Origin: Prorocentrum cordatum
Taxonomy: Eukaryota > Sar > Dinophyceae > Prorocentrales > Prorocentraceae
DNA: 64,000 bases
Direction: 5' to 3'
Assembly (NCBI GenBank): GCA_963575745.1
Contig: CAUYUJ010003948.1
Coordinates: forward strand, 5,001-69,000
Of this stretch, positions 1-10,460 are shown piece by piece. The position numbers were made by a program, and so were the translations under genes. The notes below the pieces were generated by a model. It was not told where the DNA came from. It saw only the letters and a list, made by a program, of their open reading frames with translations, and did not search any database. How positions within the stretch are numbered: the first letter of the stretch is position 1; each line of letters begins with the position of its first letter.

Positions 1-116
1 AGAGACAGCGAGAGGGGATCGGGTGGGAGATGGCACGGAAGATAAGTGGAGATAGTGCGAGTCAGAGATAGAGGCAACCAATGAATTATGAGGTACGTGG
101 GTAGGGGGTTGGGCGA

Positions 117-195
117 CAGGAGAGAGAGCGATAGAGCGAGAGAGAGAGAGAGAGCGAGAGAGCGAGGGCCAATGGAGGAGAGGGAGAAGGGCAGA

Positions 196-242
<47 letters not shown>

Positions 243-300
243 TAACGAAAGAGAGAGAGGGATGGAGGGAGGGAGGGAGGGAGGGGGGAGGGAACGAAAG
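117..300. repeat. (GA)n purine-rich low-complexity tract
   Basis: Near-continuous GAGAGA with interspersed GGGA. The open frame across it encodes only RE/ER repeats and is not considered a gene. Nothing else is visible in the first 660 bases. Confidence 0.9.
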
Positions 301-660
301 AATAAGGCGAACAATAATACTTACAAGGTAAGGGGAAACCGTAGTTATCTCATTTGTCCCCCTTGCATCCTCCCTTGCGCTTCGGGGCCATGCTCGGCTC
401 GGCACTAATTATGATCACCGTGATCTGGCAGGCCGCGAAGTTGCTTGGCACGGCGGCCTTGAGCGCGGCTGCGGGCATTTCCACCCTGCTGCCATCGCAC
501 TACAATAATTCCCGTCATCACCCGTTTCCCCTTTCCACAGCCCCCTCAATCCAGTGCTCCCCGTCCTCCATCTCATTTCCCACCGTTCACTCCCGTCATC
601 CTCCTCCGCCCCCCTCCGCCACAGCTTCTCTCCCCGTCGCGGGGTGCGATGCACGATCGT

Positions 661-1044
661 AGTCAGAATCGATTGGAAACAAACCCGCCTGGCCAAACGA
701 CGGGATTCCGATTGAGGACGGCGTGCGCATGTGCAATAGCTGGCGTCGGCGACGCTGGCAATCCCTGCGCTCGCTCTGCGTCGATCCCCCTTACGCCGCC
801 CTCGTTCTCATCATCCGGCCCCTGAGGCATCCCTCCTCATCCTTACCCCGTCGTCCCCATCGTCTGGTTTGCTTCCCCCCATCCTCCTCCTCCTCCTCCT
901 CCTCCTCCTCCTCCTCCTCCTCCTCCATCTCGTGTCTCATTCCCAACCCCCACCCTCCACATCATGATGCTATCTGTGCTCATCAGTATCAGGATCCTCC
1001 TGGCCCCCCTCATTATCCTCATGATCGCCCTCCTGCGCGCTGGC
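661..1044. other. Non-coding stretch with a (TCC)n tract
   Basis: No credible coding segment. A TCC microsatellite of about 15 units lies at 882-927. The interval lies downstream (3' side) of the minus-strand transposase gene. Confidence 0.6.
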
Positions 1045-1536
1045 TCAAGGCTCAAACAAATACGCGCTGCCTCGTTCGAGTAGCACGCTTGTCTTCTGCA
1101 GGCTCTTCCTCTCCAAGGTGCGCCTGTGACAGCTGGCAGCGGCGTTGCCTACGAATCTGTTGATCGTCTCGTCTGTCCACGTTGCGTAGAACTTAGGATT
1201 CCCCTTGTGGCGTGCCTCTTCTGCCATGTGGAGCATCATGTGGTGTTTTGGCACCATGTGGACGTTTGCTGATTGCGCGAGCTGGACGTGCGCCAATGCA
1301 TGTTGCTTGAGCGCGGCGACTTGATCTGGCTCTAGCTTCCGATGTTTCAGCTTGGTTATGTCAGTGAACATTTTCAGCTGCTGTCCAGATCGCAACAAGC
1401 TCACGGCGTCTGTGTCCGTAGCTTTGTCGGATATGGCGTGCAAGTGTTTCTCTACGGCCTGCAGCAAATACTCGAACAACCCAACCATCTCCCCAGCCTT
1501 GACCTTCAACGTCGTGGAGTTCCAGTCTCCGACCAT
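1045..1536 (-). pseudogene. DDE/Tnp2-like transposase, C-terminal segment
   Basis: This is the most downstream of five minus-strand coding islands that read as one gene. The peptide ends with a helical block (HMMLHMAEEARHKGN, then FYATWTDETINRFVGNAAA). The E-T-I-N-R patch corresponds in position to the E-R-x-N-R patch of the second transposase-like gene at 33.5-34.4 kb, which I take as the acidic residue of a DDE-type catalytic triad. The pattern resembles Tnp2/CACTA-like and dinoflagellate repeat-family transposases. The frame stays open for 163 codons with no low complexity. It is separated from the next island (1661-1960) by about 120 bases that could be an intron or decayed sequence. Assignment to a transposase superfamily is inference from motif order. 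Confidence 0.5.
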
Positions 1537-1660
1537 CTTGGACGTGAGGCTCTGGATCTAGATAGCGGCATCAGTTTTGAATCAACAACGTGCCCTCCCC
1601 CACACACTCTCGGGCGTTGATCTCACGTCCCGTCGCTACCCTCCACCACTACTGCTTGCC

Positions 1661-1960
1661 TCACACCCCAACTGGTGAGTCGGCCAAAAATCGGTCCTGC
1701 GTCAGCTCTCGACGAGGCGGCTGCTTGGCATCCTCTTCGTAAAACACGCGAAGCTCGGACATGATGCGACACATTGTCAGCTCGATGCGCATAGGCTTGT
1801 TCGTAGCGTTGGTACCGTAGGCATCGACCTCAATCAAAACAGCAATTGCCTTTAAGATCCACTGTTTCATCACGCCCAGGTTGATCGCGTGTAGGACGTC
1901 TGCGTTCAAGTTCAAGATGGTGGTCCCCAGGAGCCTGTGCCATTTTTTTTTGCTTAGCAC
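1661..1960 (-). pseudogene. DDE/Tnp2-like transposase, central segment
   Basis: An open segment of 99 codons containing LNADVLHAINLGVMKQWILK. The D-V-L-H-x-x-x-x-G patch matches the D-W-M-H-x-x-x-x-x-G patch of the gene at 33.2-33.6 kb and the D-x-x-H patch typical of Tnp2-like transposases. It precedes the segment at 1045-1536 in the minus direction and follows the segment at about 2100-2270. The reading frame closes with a stop, so a splice or frameshift is needed to join its neighbours. Confidence 0.5.
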
Positions 1961-2097
1961 ATTGCGTGGTGGATCTGTTCAGTCTGGCCCGCAGAGCGGG
2001 CCGAGTTGGGTGCGGCATTCGCCCGTGTGTGGGGGAGGGGGGGGGGGGGGCGATGGACAATCGCATGTGCGGTTTTGTGGGTGCCCGTGCCTGCTGA

Positions 2098-2270
2098 TCA
2101 GCGGGTGTCGATGGTGCATGCGGCTGTCGTTGTGTTTCCTCCAAAAAAGAAGGATGCGTGGAAGATCCCCCTCAAAGAACTTGTCCACCATGCTTGTGTC
2201 ATCCATCGCTGGGAATGGTTCGAGTCTGTCGTTGCGTTTCAGGCCGAGAGTGTCGATGTCCGCTTGTCCG
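2098..2270 (-). pseudogene. DDE/Tnp2-like transposase, small internal segment
   Basis: About 58 codons of non-repetitive peptide (GLKRNDRLEPFPAMDDTSMV, then DKFFEGDLPRILLFWRK) within a longer open frame whose flanks look intronic. It fits between the large segment at 2740-3513 and the one at 1661-1960 and is probably a separate exon. A G-rich run at 2033-2051 follows in the minus direction. Confidence 0.4.
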
Positions 2271-2739
2271 CAACTGCCAGCATGTTGTATTATGTGGTTA
2301 CCGCATGCGTATTGCCTCCGCCACCCTCCTATGTCCTCCCCTCCCACCCCGCCACCTGTGCCTGCCTGAGCCCGCGGTCTATCAACTGCGGCCGTAACTC
2401 TCCCCACCTCCACTACTGTTGCCTTGACGCAGCTCCCTCACCCCGCACATCTGGCTCGGGCAAATGGCGCCAGCCTACATATTCCTGCAGAGGACTCTGC
2501 CCTTCAGCGCAGGACTCATTCTCAGGGCATGCCTCACCTGCATGAGCTGGTCCATCGTGGTGATGGTCACCCACACCTGTCAGGCAACATACGTGGGAGG
2601 TGATTGCCATCATCGCCCGTCGCTGTTCCGTCGTCGCTGTCATCGTCTCACTCCTCAATTGGCCACCCTCCGTCGTCATCCTCCTGCTCCGTCTCCTCCT
2701 TCCAATGGCTCCCCGCGGCACCTCGTGCCTGATTGCCTC

Positions 2740-3513
2740 GTTGTCGTAGAAGTCCTCATCGTGCGAGTTGACTCCATTCACGATCTCCTCTGGCTCCTTG
2801 TACCAGTTCTCCTGGGTGCACATGCACTTGAAGCACGGCGCAGTGGCGGACGACCAGCTCGGCAGGCCGTACCTGCTTGTGAATTCCATCCAGTCGCCGT
2901 TCAAGTCAATCACCACGCCCGTGTAGCACAACCTCATTCCCTTCATCGTGCGCCTCGACTCGTCCATACAAGACGTAAACGGGCTGCCATCATGTCGTGT
3001 CGATGCCCACATGCCCTCGGACGCGTGAGTCAACGACCATTGAACAAACCTGAACAGCACGTACAGCGAGCACCAGTTGCCACACCCGCAGCCGCACAAC
3101 GACGATTTCCTGGCCACGAACACCACGTGCTTACGTCCCGTGAGCAGGTTCGTGATTGAGCACACCAGCACGCTGTCTTTGTCGCTGTACTCCACGGCGT
3201 CCATGTACACTGCTAGCGGCACCATGCGATCGCGTTCATCCAGCGTCTTGCCCTTGACGAACGGGTGCTGCTCGAACGCGGGCATCCACTCCTCGGGTAC
3301 TTGATGAGGCATGCCATGCTCCTCGATCTCGCGGTGCAAGGCTTCGTGCGGCGGGCTGACGAACATGCTCTCAATCGTCCTCCCGTCCGCCGTCCTCAGC
3401 GGCAGTGACATCTCATACAGCGTAGTGTCATCGTTGGTGAAGCCGAGGTACTTGTCCAATCGCCTATGGGATGCAGCATGGTTTACTCGCTGCACTTCCG
3501 CATCCCTCGCCAA
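2740..3513 (-). pseudogene. DDE/Tnp2-like transposase, N-terminal catalytic segment
   Basis: The largest island of the minus-strand transposase, about 255 codons. It contains VPLAVYMDAVEYSDKDSVLV (candidate first catalytic Asp in V-Y-M-D), a cysteine-rich SSLCGCGCGNWCS patch, MKGMRLCYTGVVIDLNGDWM (candidate second Asp in V-I-D-L) and TAPCFKCMC. The order D, Cys cluster, D, then CxxC is what Tnp2/CACTA-like and related dinoflagellate transposases show. Codons beyond FYDNE are followed by basic, low-complexity sequence that looks intronic. I see no terminal inverted repeats, so the element ends are unknown. The gene is probably a decayed or intron-bearing copy rather than an active transposase. 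Confidence 0.55.
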
Positions 3514-3626
3514 AACATCATCCCTGCATCCCTACTTGCCGTTGCCTGTTGGGGCACATGACCGTTCCCGCTGGGGTGGATCACTGTTCGAGTGCCCAAT
3601 AACGATCTGCCACCTCATCATCCTCA

Positions 3627-3770
3627 CATCCCTCCTCCTCCTCCTCCTCCTCCTCCTCCTCCTCCTCATCATCATCATCATCCTCATCCTCATCCTCATC
3701 CTCATCCTTATCCTCATCTTCCTCCCCCTCCTCCTCCTCCTCCTCCTCCGTCATTTTCCTTATCATCCCC
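3627..3770. repeat. (CTC)n / (CAT)n microsatellite
   Basis: CCTCCT repeats pass into ATCATC and CCTCAT repeats. The tract sits between the N-terminal segment (3801-4094) and the main segment of the minus-strand transposase, consistent with an intron. Confidence 0.9.
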
Positions 3771-3800
3771 TCTCGACGTGTTCATATTCCTCCTCTTTCC

Positions 3801-4094
3801 TCATTGGGTCGCTGACCCGTGCCTCGAAGCAACGCCATTGCGTTTGTCCTGGCCCTCGGGGGGCTTGGTGGCGATGTCGGCGAGCTCGGACACACCTGCC
3901 TGGCTAATTAAGTACGCGATCTCTCCGACATCCTTGCCAGTCCATTCACCACATACGTATTTCTCCAGAAGAAACTCTCTCAGTGCCTGGGGCTGTCCGT
4001 CAGAAAGGGTAGGGCGGAGCAATGAGGGGGGGGGCGACGCGCGCGATTCAGTGCGCGCCATGCCGCTGCAGCGCGCACCGAATCGCACGATCAC
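3801..4094 (-). pseudogene. Probable 5' exon of the minus-strand transposase-like gene
   Basis: An open minus frame whose credible part is TLSDGQPQALREFLLEKYVC through SELADIATKPPEGQDKRNG. This acidic/helical segment type precedes the DDE core in dinoflagellate repeat-family proteins. It is separated from the main segment by the CTC/CAT tract. The first 30 codons look like noise, so the start is unknown. Confidence 0.35.
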
Positions 4095-4379
4095 CTGGGG
4101 TCTTGGGGCAGCGGTGGAATTAGCAAAGGCCTACCGTGACGAAGTGTTGTTTGTCTTGTCGTTGCTGATTTTGTTCCGATGCTCGCCAATCGCTCTGCGC
4201 CTCCCATGGCGCTTGCGAATCATCTATTAGGGCCATCGCTGACGACCGCCCCGAACGCAACAAAATGTCGCCTGCTCGGGGTTCCAGGCTTGAGAGATAC
4301 AACGATGATACGGCGAACGCACAAGAGGGCAATGGGGAATGCACACGCCTCGGGGCAACCGGCCTCGGACAAGTCTTGG

Positions 4380-4463
4380 GGGGCTCAGAACCAGCCTTGG
4401 GCTCCTCAGACCAGCCTCGGGGCTCCTCAGACCAGCCTCGGGGCTCCTCAGACCAGCCTCGGA
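4380..4463. repeat. 21-bp tandem repeat, about 3.5 copies
   Basis: The unit GCTCCTCAGACCAGCCTCGG plus one G occurs three times almost without change, preceded by a diverged copy. It lies at the head of a wider field of degenerate CTTGGGG/CTCGGGG words. Confidence 0.9.
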
Positions 4464-4508
4464 GGAGCACGCAGTGCCCGGCCCCCGCGCCCCGCTGACC
4501 AGCCAGGA

Positions 4509-4660
4509 GTTTTTTGAAAATCATCAAGAATCATCGGAAAATCATCGGTAAATCATCGGTAAATCATCGCTGCGTTTTTCATATATATATATATATAGGG
4601 TTTTCCACGCAAATCATCAAGAATCATCGGAAAATCATCGGAAAATCATCGGGGTGCGTT
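4509..4660. repeat. Short repeats of AAAATCATCGG around an (AT)n tract
   Basis: The word AATCATCGG recurs about eight times in two blocks (4518-4568 and 4613-4650) on either side of ATATATAT (4580-4596). The two blocks share a longer unit (AAATCATCAAGAATCATCGG), so this looks like a duplicated minisatellite. Confidence 0.85.
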
Positions 4661-5240
4661 TTGTGCGACCACCGGACGCTCGAGGCACCCTCGGGGCTGC
4701 TTCAGTGTCATCTCGGGGCCCCCTCGGGGCCTCCTCGAGCTCGCTCGGGACATGCTTTCTTTCGACGCGGCCGAGTGGCGCCATGCACTCGCGTCAGGCA
4801 GCGATCCAGCTGCCCCCCCCCTCGCCCAGCACTCGCGTGCTAGGCTTCAAACTGCGAAGTCTGTCTCCCGTCCTCGTCCTCGGCCTTCCGTTTCTCCTCC
4901 TCTCCCTAATATATTTCCTCATATTCTCCTCCTCCATTTCCTCCTCTCCCTAACACCATCCTCCGATCCTCGCCTCAGCCCCCGCCCGTCATCGACGGCC
5001 CTGCCAGCTCAAAGCTGCTCTCGGCAGCTGATGTCTGGCCGTCCGCTCCTGGTGTCTCGCAGCCCTACGACGTTCCCCCGATGATGAACATCTCGCGCAT
5101 CTCGTTCCTCTTGTCGTAGAGCTTGTCCTGCGCGCGAAGACGCTCTCTCTGACCCCCCCCCTGGCAAAGAACTAGCTTGACGAGTGACCCAACCATGAGC
5201 AGTTGTGGATGCCGCATTCTGGGTCCATCGTTCGACGGGC
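4661..5240. other. Non-coding region with degenerate CTCGGGG words
   Basis: From 4667 to 4760 the text is a series of CTCGGGG/CCTCGGGGC variants. The remainder is C-rich with no credible exon on either strand. Confidence 0.5.
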
Positions 5241-5248
5241 ATTCCCAT

Positions 5249-5786
5249 GGTGCCACGGAACGTGCGTGGGGTGCCGAAATGAGTGGGGGGACCTTGCCAT
5301 TGGGGCCTTCGGTGTAGCTCCCTATGGAGCCACGAAGCGTGTGAGTGGTGTGCTGAAATGGGCGGGGAACCGCGTGCGAACCCTGCCACTGGGGCTTTCT
5401 GTGGGGCTCCTTATAGGGGACACGACGCGTGCGAGGAGTGTGCCGACATGGGCGGGGAACAGCATACGAACCCTGCCATTGGGGCCTTCGGTGGAACTCC
5501 CTGTGGGCCACGAAGCGTGTGAGGGGTGTGCCGAAATGGGCGGGGAAACGCATGCGAACCCTGTCACTGGGGCGTTCGGTGGAGCTCACTATGGAGCCAC
5601 GAAGCGTGTGAAGGATGTGCCGACATGGGCGGGGAACAGCATGCGGACCCTGCCACTGGGGCCTTCGGTGGAGCTCCCTATATGGGACCACGACGCGTGC
5701 GAGGGGTGTGCCGAAACTGGCGGGGAACCGCATGCGAACCTTGGCACTAGGGCCTTCGGTGGAGCCCCCGATGGGGCCACAGCACG

Positions 5787-5826
<40 letters not shown>

Positions 5827-5839
5827 GTGTGTGTGTGTG

Positions 5840-5879
<40 letters not shown>

Positions 5880-6657
5880 TGCGTGCGTGTGTGTGTGTGT
5901 GTGCCGAAATGGGCGGGGAACACATGCGGACCCTGCCGCTGGGGCCTTCGATGGAGCTCCCTATAGGGCCACGGAACGTGTAAGGGGTGTGCCGAAACTG
6001 GCGGGGAACCGCATGCGGACCTTGCCACTGGGGCCTCGATGTAGCCCCCCTCCCTATGGGGCCACTACACGTGTGTGGGGTGTGCCGACATGGGCGAGGA
6101 ACCGCATGCGAACCTTGCCACTGGGGCCGTTGGTGGGGCTCCCCATGGGACCACGAAGCGTGTGAGGGGTGTGCCGAAACGGGCGGGGATCAGCATGCGA
6201 ACCCTGCCGTTTGGGCTTTCGGTGGAGCTCCATATGGGGCCACGAACCGTGTGAGGGGTGTGCCGACATGGGCGGGGAACCGCATGCGAGCCTTGCCACT
6301 GGGGCCGTCGGTGGAGCCCCCTATGGGGCCATGGCACGTGTGAGGGGTGTGCCGAAATGGGCGGGGAACCAAGTACGAACCTTGCCATTGGGGCCTTCGG
6401 TGGAGCTCCCCATGGGGCCGCTAAACGCGCGAGGGGTGTGCCGACATGGGCGGGTGACTTCGGTGGCGCTCCCTATGTGGCCACGACACGTGCGAGGGGT
6501 GTGCCGACATGGGCGGGGAAGCGCATGCGAACATTACCACGGGGGCGTTCGGTGGAGCTCACTATGGGGACACGACGCGTGTGAGGAATGCACCAACATG
6601 GTCGCGTGGAGCTCCCTATGGGGCCACGAAGCGTGCGAGCGGTGTGCCGAAACGAGT
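5249..6657. repeat. About 88-90-bp minisatellite, 15-16 units
   Basis: Units begin near 5264, 5349, 5439, 5525, 5616, 5706, 5902, 5987, 6079, 6168, 6257, 6347, 6437, 6498, 6588 and 6642. Each holds a GTGCCGA(A/C)ATGGGCGGGGAA core, then CTTTG/CCTGCCA(C/T)TGGGGCC and GGAGCTCCCTATGGGGCCAC. Two unit types, CCGAAA and CCGACA, alternate over much of the array, suggesting a dimeric higher-order unit of about 178 bp. Long open frames on both strands are by-products because the unit length is often a multiple of three. I do not annotate a gene here. Confidence 0.9.
5790..5903. repeat. (GT)n microsatellite nested in one minisatellite unit
   Basis: A GT/GC tract of about 110 bases replaces the GCGTGTGAGGGGTGTGCC junction of a single unit, apparently expanded from the GTGTG seed present in every unit. 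Confidence 0.9.
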
Positions 6658-6660
6658 GGT

Positions 6661-6663
6661 GAC

Positions 6664-6709
<46 letters not shown>

Positions 6710-6710
6710 T

Positions 6711-6751
<41 letters not shown>

Positions 6752-6984
6752 CTGATGATGATGATGGTGATGATGCTGATGATGATGCTGCTGATGCTGA
6801 TGCTGATGGTGATGCTGATGCTTATGCTGATGCTGATGATGATGCTGCTGAAGATGATGATGCTGATGATGGTAATGATGATGATGATGATGATGCTGCT
6901 GATGATGATGATGATGTTGCTGATGATGATGCCGCTGCTGATGATGATGATGCTGATGATGCTGCTGCTGCTGATGATGATGAC

Positions 6985-7037
<53 letters not shown>
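6661..7037. repeat. (GAT)n microsatellite, 377 bases
   Basis: GATGAT with interspersed GCT, GTT and GGT variants, starting directly at the end of the 90-bp minisatellite. All six frames are open, giving poly-D, poly-M, poly-H, poly-I and poly-S shadows that are not genes. Confidence 0.95.
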
Positions 7038-8564
7038 GGGCAGGGGGCTTGAGGGGGCAGCGGGGGGAGGAGGAGGAGGATGAGGCGGAGGAGAAGGAGG
7101 CGAGGGACGCGGAGCTTTGTCCTTCCAAGACGAGGGGCACACCACCAGGTGTGCACAGGATGGTTGGCAACAAAGACGCGCGGAGGGCATGGGCGACGCG
7201 GGGAAGGAGGGGGGAGGGGGAGGAGGACGAGAGGGGATGAGAGGAGAGGGGAGGAGAGGAGAGGAACGCGGGAACCGTCTCTTCAAAACGAGGACCCACC
7301 ACCACAGGTAGGCTAGGAAAAAAAGCGAGCGCCAGGGGTGGCATGCAAACGGTTGCCATGGGATGCAAGGGCAGCCTGTGTTTCAGTTTGAACGCGCTGA
7401 ACGGTCCAATTGTTCTTATGATAAGTGTACGTGAGGCTTCGCCATCAGTGTTGATGTCCAGTTTGGGACCCAGGCTGCGTTGGCATCCCGCGGCAATCTT
7501 CTGCGGGTTGAGCGAGGGGCATCCAATCGGTAGCAGTGCATTTTTACCTTACCAAACGGGCGTTGGTGCCCAAGCAGCATGCACGCACAAGCTTCCTCCT
7601 CTTCGTCCTCCCACCCTCACCCTCCTCCTCACTCCCGATCTCTTCCCTCACACGTCCATCAGGGCAATGCCACATAGCCTCGCACCAGTAAAGCTCTGCC
7701 CAGCCTCGCTGGGAGGCGACCAAATTCGAGCGGCGACGGCGGGGCGTGCGCAGTGCGTTTGAATTCCACATCCTACGCACGTGGCCATCGCGGATAAACG
7801 TTTCTAGATGTGCCGCCCCCCCCCACACCATCGGATAATGCAGCCGTGCCCCCGTCATCAGACCCATTAAGGTTTTCTCGTCCTCGCAGTTTGGGGCTGG
7901 GGAGAGGTGGGGCGTTGGTCGAGCTAGCTACACAGCGGCAAGTCGCTGCTCCCCGAACCATCGCCACGATTGGCCGTGATAGCGAAGGTTGCGCACACCG
8001 CAGCGAGTCAGGGTCACGAGAGCGGGGGCAGAGGGAGCAGCGGCGGGGGCGCGAACACGGCGAAACAGCGGGGACGATTGGAGTTGGCGACTCGGCCAGG
8101 GAAGTCTCACACGGCACGCCGATAATGGCGCGCGACGCTCATTCGGTATGCTATATACATATCGCTGTAGCGTGCGGCCTAGGAGCTGCCGCCCCTGCTT
8201 ACACAGCACCATGAGACGCACGGGGGCACGCTGAGCTTAGCGCAGAGGAGGTCTATGAGGAATAAGGCCGACGAGCTGGGAGCAGCTGAGTGGAGAAGAG
8301 ATGAGATGAGGATGCAAGATCTGTGGAGGACGAGTTGAGTGGAGAATATGAGCGGACGGGATGGGTGAGGAAGGTGTGCGAGGAACGATAAGAAAATGCT
8401 AAGCCGCCTGAAGCTCACCATCACCATCGTCATCCTCAGCATCCTCCTCGCCGTCATATGCATCCTCCTCAGCTGTAGCATCATCGTCCTCCTCATCACC
8501 ACTCCATTCATCTGCATTCCCGTCCAGAATGTCAGCCTATACTTCTGGCAGCTCAGTGACACAC
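7038..8564 (-). other. Mostly non-coding; possible minus-strand exon near 7330-7530
   Basis: One minus-strand segment, LNPQKIAAGCQRSLGPKLDI continuing to FKLKHRLPLHPMATVC (about 7330-7510), and a second, NLVASQRGWAELYWCEAMWH (about 7665-7740), have non-repetitive composition and could be exons of a decayed gene. No domain is recognised. The rest is GA/CT-rich without structure. Confidence 0.25.
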
Positions 8565-9521
8565 CTACTCAATGTCGTTGGCAATGAGGTTCTGCTCGTG
8601 CATCTTCGTGGCTTTAGTGAGCTTGGACGTCAGCTTGTCCAAGAGAGGCTCGAACGCCTTGGTGGCCTCGCACAGCCTCATGTTCAACTCCTCGGCCGCG
8701 TACATGGTGGACACGCTCTTGAAACCCTGGCCCACGTGGCGCATGACCAGGTCTGGTACGTTGCCCTTGACATCGGACAGCGCCTCCTTGAGCTTGCCCA
8801 GCACGTCTTTAGTCCTAGCCCATGCCCAAGCGCCGTCGTCCTCGATCGTCTTAATCAACGCCTCCGCGCTGAAGCATATCGTCGTGAACTTGGTACACGT
8901 CTTCTTGAAGGCCTGCTCGGGCGTGACCGCCTTCGCAGGCGCGCCAGTCGCCTTCCCGCCAGGCGCCTTCGCACCAGGCACCTTCGCGACGGCAGGCGCC
9001 TTCGCGACGCCAGGCGCCTTCGCGACGCCAGGTGCCGTCGGGGCGACAGGCGCCGTCGGGGCAACCTCGGACTCGACAGCGGGAGCTGCTGCCGTCGATG
9101 CCTTCGTTGTCGTAGCACCTGCTGCGGCTGCTGCTGCTGCTGCGGCTGCTGCTGCTGCGGCTGCCGCGCTCGCCTTCTGCTGCGGAGGCAAGGCAGGCTC
9201 GGCCACGACAGCCTTGGGCGGTGGCGGGCCTGGCGGAGCGCTCGGCGCGACAGCCGCGCTGGTCTTGGCCTTCGCCTTAGGGGGGGCCTCGGGCTCGGCA
9301 TCCGCGCCCTCGAGCCTGCGCGTCGCCCTGGGAGGCGGCGGAGGGGGCATCACTGCGGCAGCGGTCGGGGCCTTGGACTGGTGCTCCACGCGGTCGATCG
9401 ACCACAGCTGACGATTGCTCTGCCTCTCGGAGAACTCGATGTATTTCCACTTGATGCGGTCGGTCATCTCGCACTTGCGGACGAAGCCTGGCATGCGATG
9501 GGCCCTGGCGCAGTAGATCAT
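8565..9521 (-). CDS. Coiled-coil dinoflagellate family protein, 3' exon
   Basis: 318 open codons on the minus strand ending in a stop at 8565. The N-terminal third (VRKCEMTDRIKWKYIEFSER) is charged. The middle is low-complexity Ala/Pro with a run of about 16 alanines and PGVAKAPGVAKAP-type repeats. The last 120 residues (AFKKTCTKFTTICFSAEALI through LLDKLTSKLTKATKMHEQNL) are amphipathic helix, probably coiled coil. I read it as the terminal exon of a gene whose upstream exons lie at 9960-10257, 10461-11798 and 12291-12592, separated by CAT/CTC-filled introns. The style resembles a widespread dinoflagellate family with Cys-rich N-terminus and coiled-coil C-terminus, also represented at 36.6-38.5 kb. 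Function unknown. Confidence 0.55.
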   Translation of the reverse strand: MIYCARAHRMPGFVRKCEMTDRIKWKYIEFSERQSNRQLWSIDRVEHQSKAPTAAAVMPPPPPPRATRRLEGADAEPEAPPKAKAKTSAAVAPSAPPGPPPPKAVVAEPALPPQQKASAAAAAAAAAAAAAAAAGATTTKASTAAAPAVESEVAPTAPVAPTAPGVAKAPGVAKAPAVAKVPGAKAPGGKATGAPAKAVTPEQAFKKTCTKFTTICFSAEALIKTIEDDGAWAWARTKDVLGKLKEALSDVKGNVPDLVMRHVGQGFKSVSTMYAAEELNMRLCEATKAFEPLLDKLTSKLTKATKMHEQNLIANDIE

Positions 9522-9539
9522 TGCTGCCTGCGGCTTCCC

Positions 9540-9646
9540 CCGCTCATCCTCGTCCTCCTCCTCCTCCTCCTCATCATCATCATCATCACCAGCAGCAGCA
9601 TCATCAGCATCCTCATCATCATCATCATCATCATGCCATCATCGTC

Positions 9647-9678
<32 letters not shown>

Positions 9679-9800
9679 CATCAGCATTATCAGCATCCTT
9701 ATCATCTTATTCAGCATCTGCATCATCAATGTTTCATCATCAGCTTAATCAGCATCCGCATCATCATCAGTAGCAGCATCATCATCTGCATCATCATATT
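9540..9800. repeat. (CTC)n/(CAT)n microsatellite in a putative intron
   Basis: CTCCTC then CATCAT/CAGCAT units, lying between two minus-strand exons of the same gene. Confidence 0.9.
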
Positions 9801-9959
9801 CGTACTCCTCCTCTTCCTCCCTCTTCAGTTTCCTCTCGCTGGCCGTCTGGCACCCCTCCTCGTCACCTTCCTCGCCCTCATCGTTCCGGCCTTCTCCTCA
9901 TCCTCCTCCTCCCGATCTGCCTCCTCCCCCCCCCGCCTCACCGTCCTTCTCCATTTTCC

Positions 9960-10257
9960 TCCGACAGCCCCCCACGGCCATGATGTTGGCTGGGTTCTGC
10001 GCGCCGCCCTCCTCTGTCACGATGCGGTCGAACGACAGGAACCGACCCTCCACAGTGTTCTCCTCGCTGTACTGCGTGGACCTCTTCCTTGACTGCTCGG
10101 CTGCCTCGAACCTGTCCTGCGCCCACTTGAGCCTGAACTCCGCCTTCGACTGCCGCGTCGGGAGGTTGGTGTACTTGTCCCCCTCCGCCTTGTTCGCCTG
10201 CGCGGGATTGGGGGGGGAAGTGCGACGTGGATGTTGTTTGGCGGTTTCAGTCGGCAC
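9960..10257 (-). CDS. Internal exon of the minus-strand coiled-coil gene
   Basis: About 95 codons: NKAEGDKYTNLPTRQSKAEF, then RLKWAQDRFEAAEQSRKRST, then GRFLSFDRIVTEEGGAQNPA. Composition is charged and non-repetitive. The segment KWAQDRFE...GRFLSFDRIVTEEGG resembles the dinoflagellate-family pattern in which a Lys/Arg-rich helix precedes a G-x-(Y/F)-x-x-(Y/F)-(D/A)-x-I-V-x-(E/W) patch. The frame continues past 9960 into glycine-rich low complexity, so the donor is near there. Confidence 0.45.
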
Positions 10258-10460
10258 TTATCAGGGCCAGAGACGGGAGAACACAAAGAAACACATTCCT
10301 TATATCCCTCCTCCCTCCTTCCCTCCAGCCTCGTCTCTCCCTCCTTCCCATCCCTCCCCCGCCCCTCCTGCCTTCCCTCCCTCCCTCCCTCCGTGGCTAC
10401 GTTGGTGATGGCGATGACGGTCACAAGTATGATGTTGATGGTGGAGATGATGTCGATTAT

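Noticed and set aside
5790-5903. Spaced repeat structure as a CRISPR array
   Set aside because: Simple GT microsatellite in a eukaryotic genome; no repeat-spacer pattern anywhere in the window.
5203-6343. A 320-codon plus-strand ORF and several minus-strand ORFs over the 90-bp minisatellite
   Set aside because: Frames persist only because the unit is often a multiple of three and lacks stops. Unit lengths vary and break any one frame, and the GT insertion would give Val/Cys runs.
6661-7037. Open frames of 150-300 codons encoding poly-Asp, poly-Met, poly-His, poly-Ile or poly-Ser
   Set aside because: A triplet repeat is open in all six frames; there is no unique sequence attached that looks coding.
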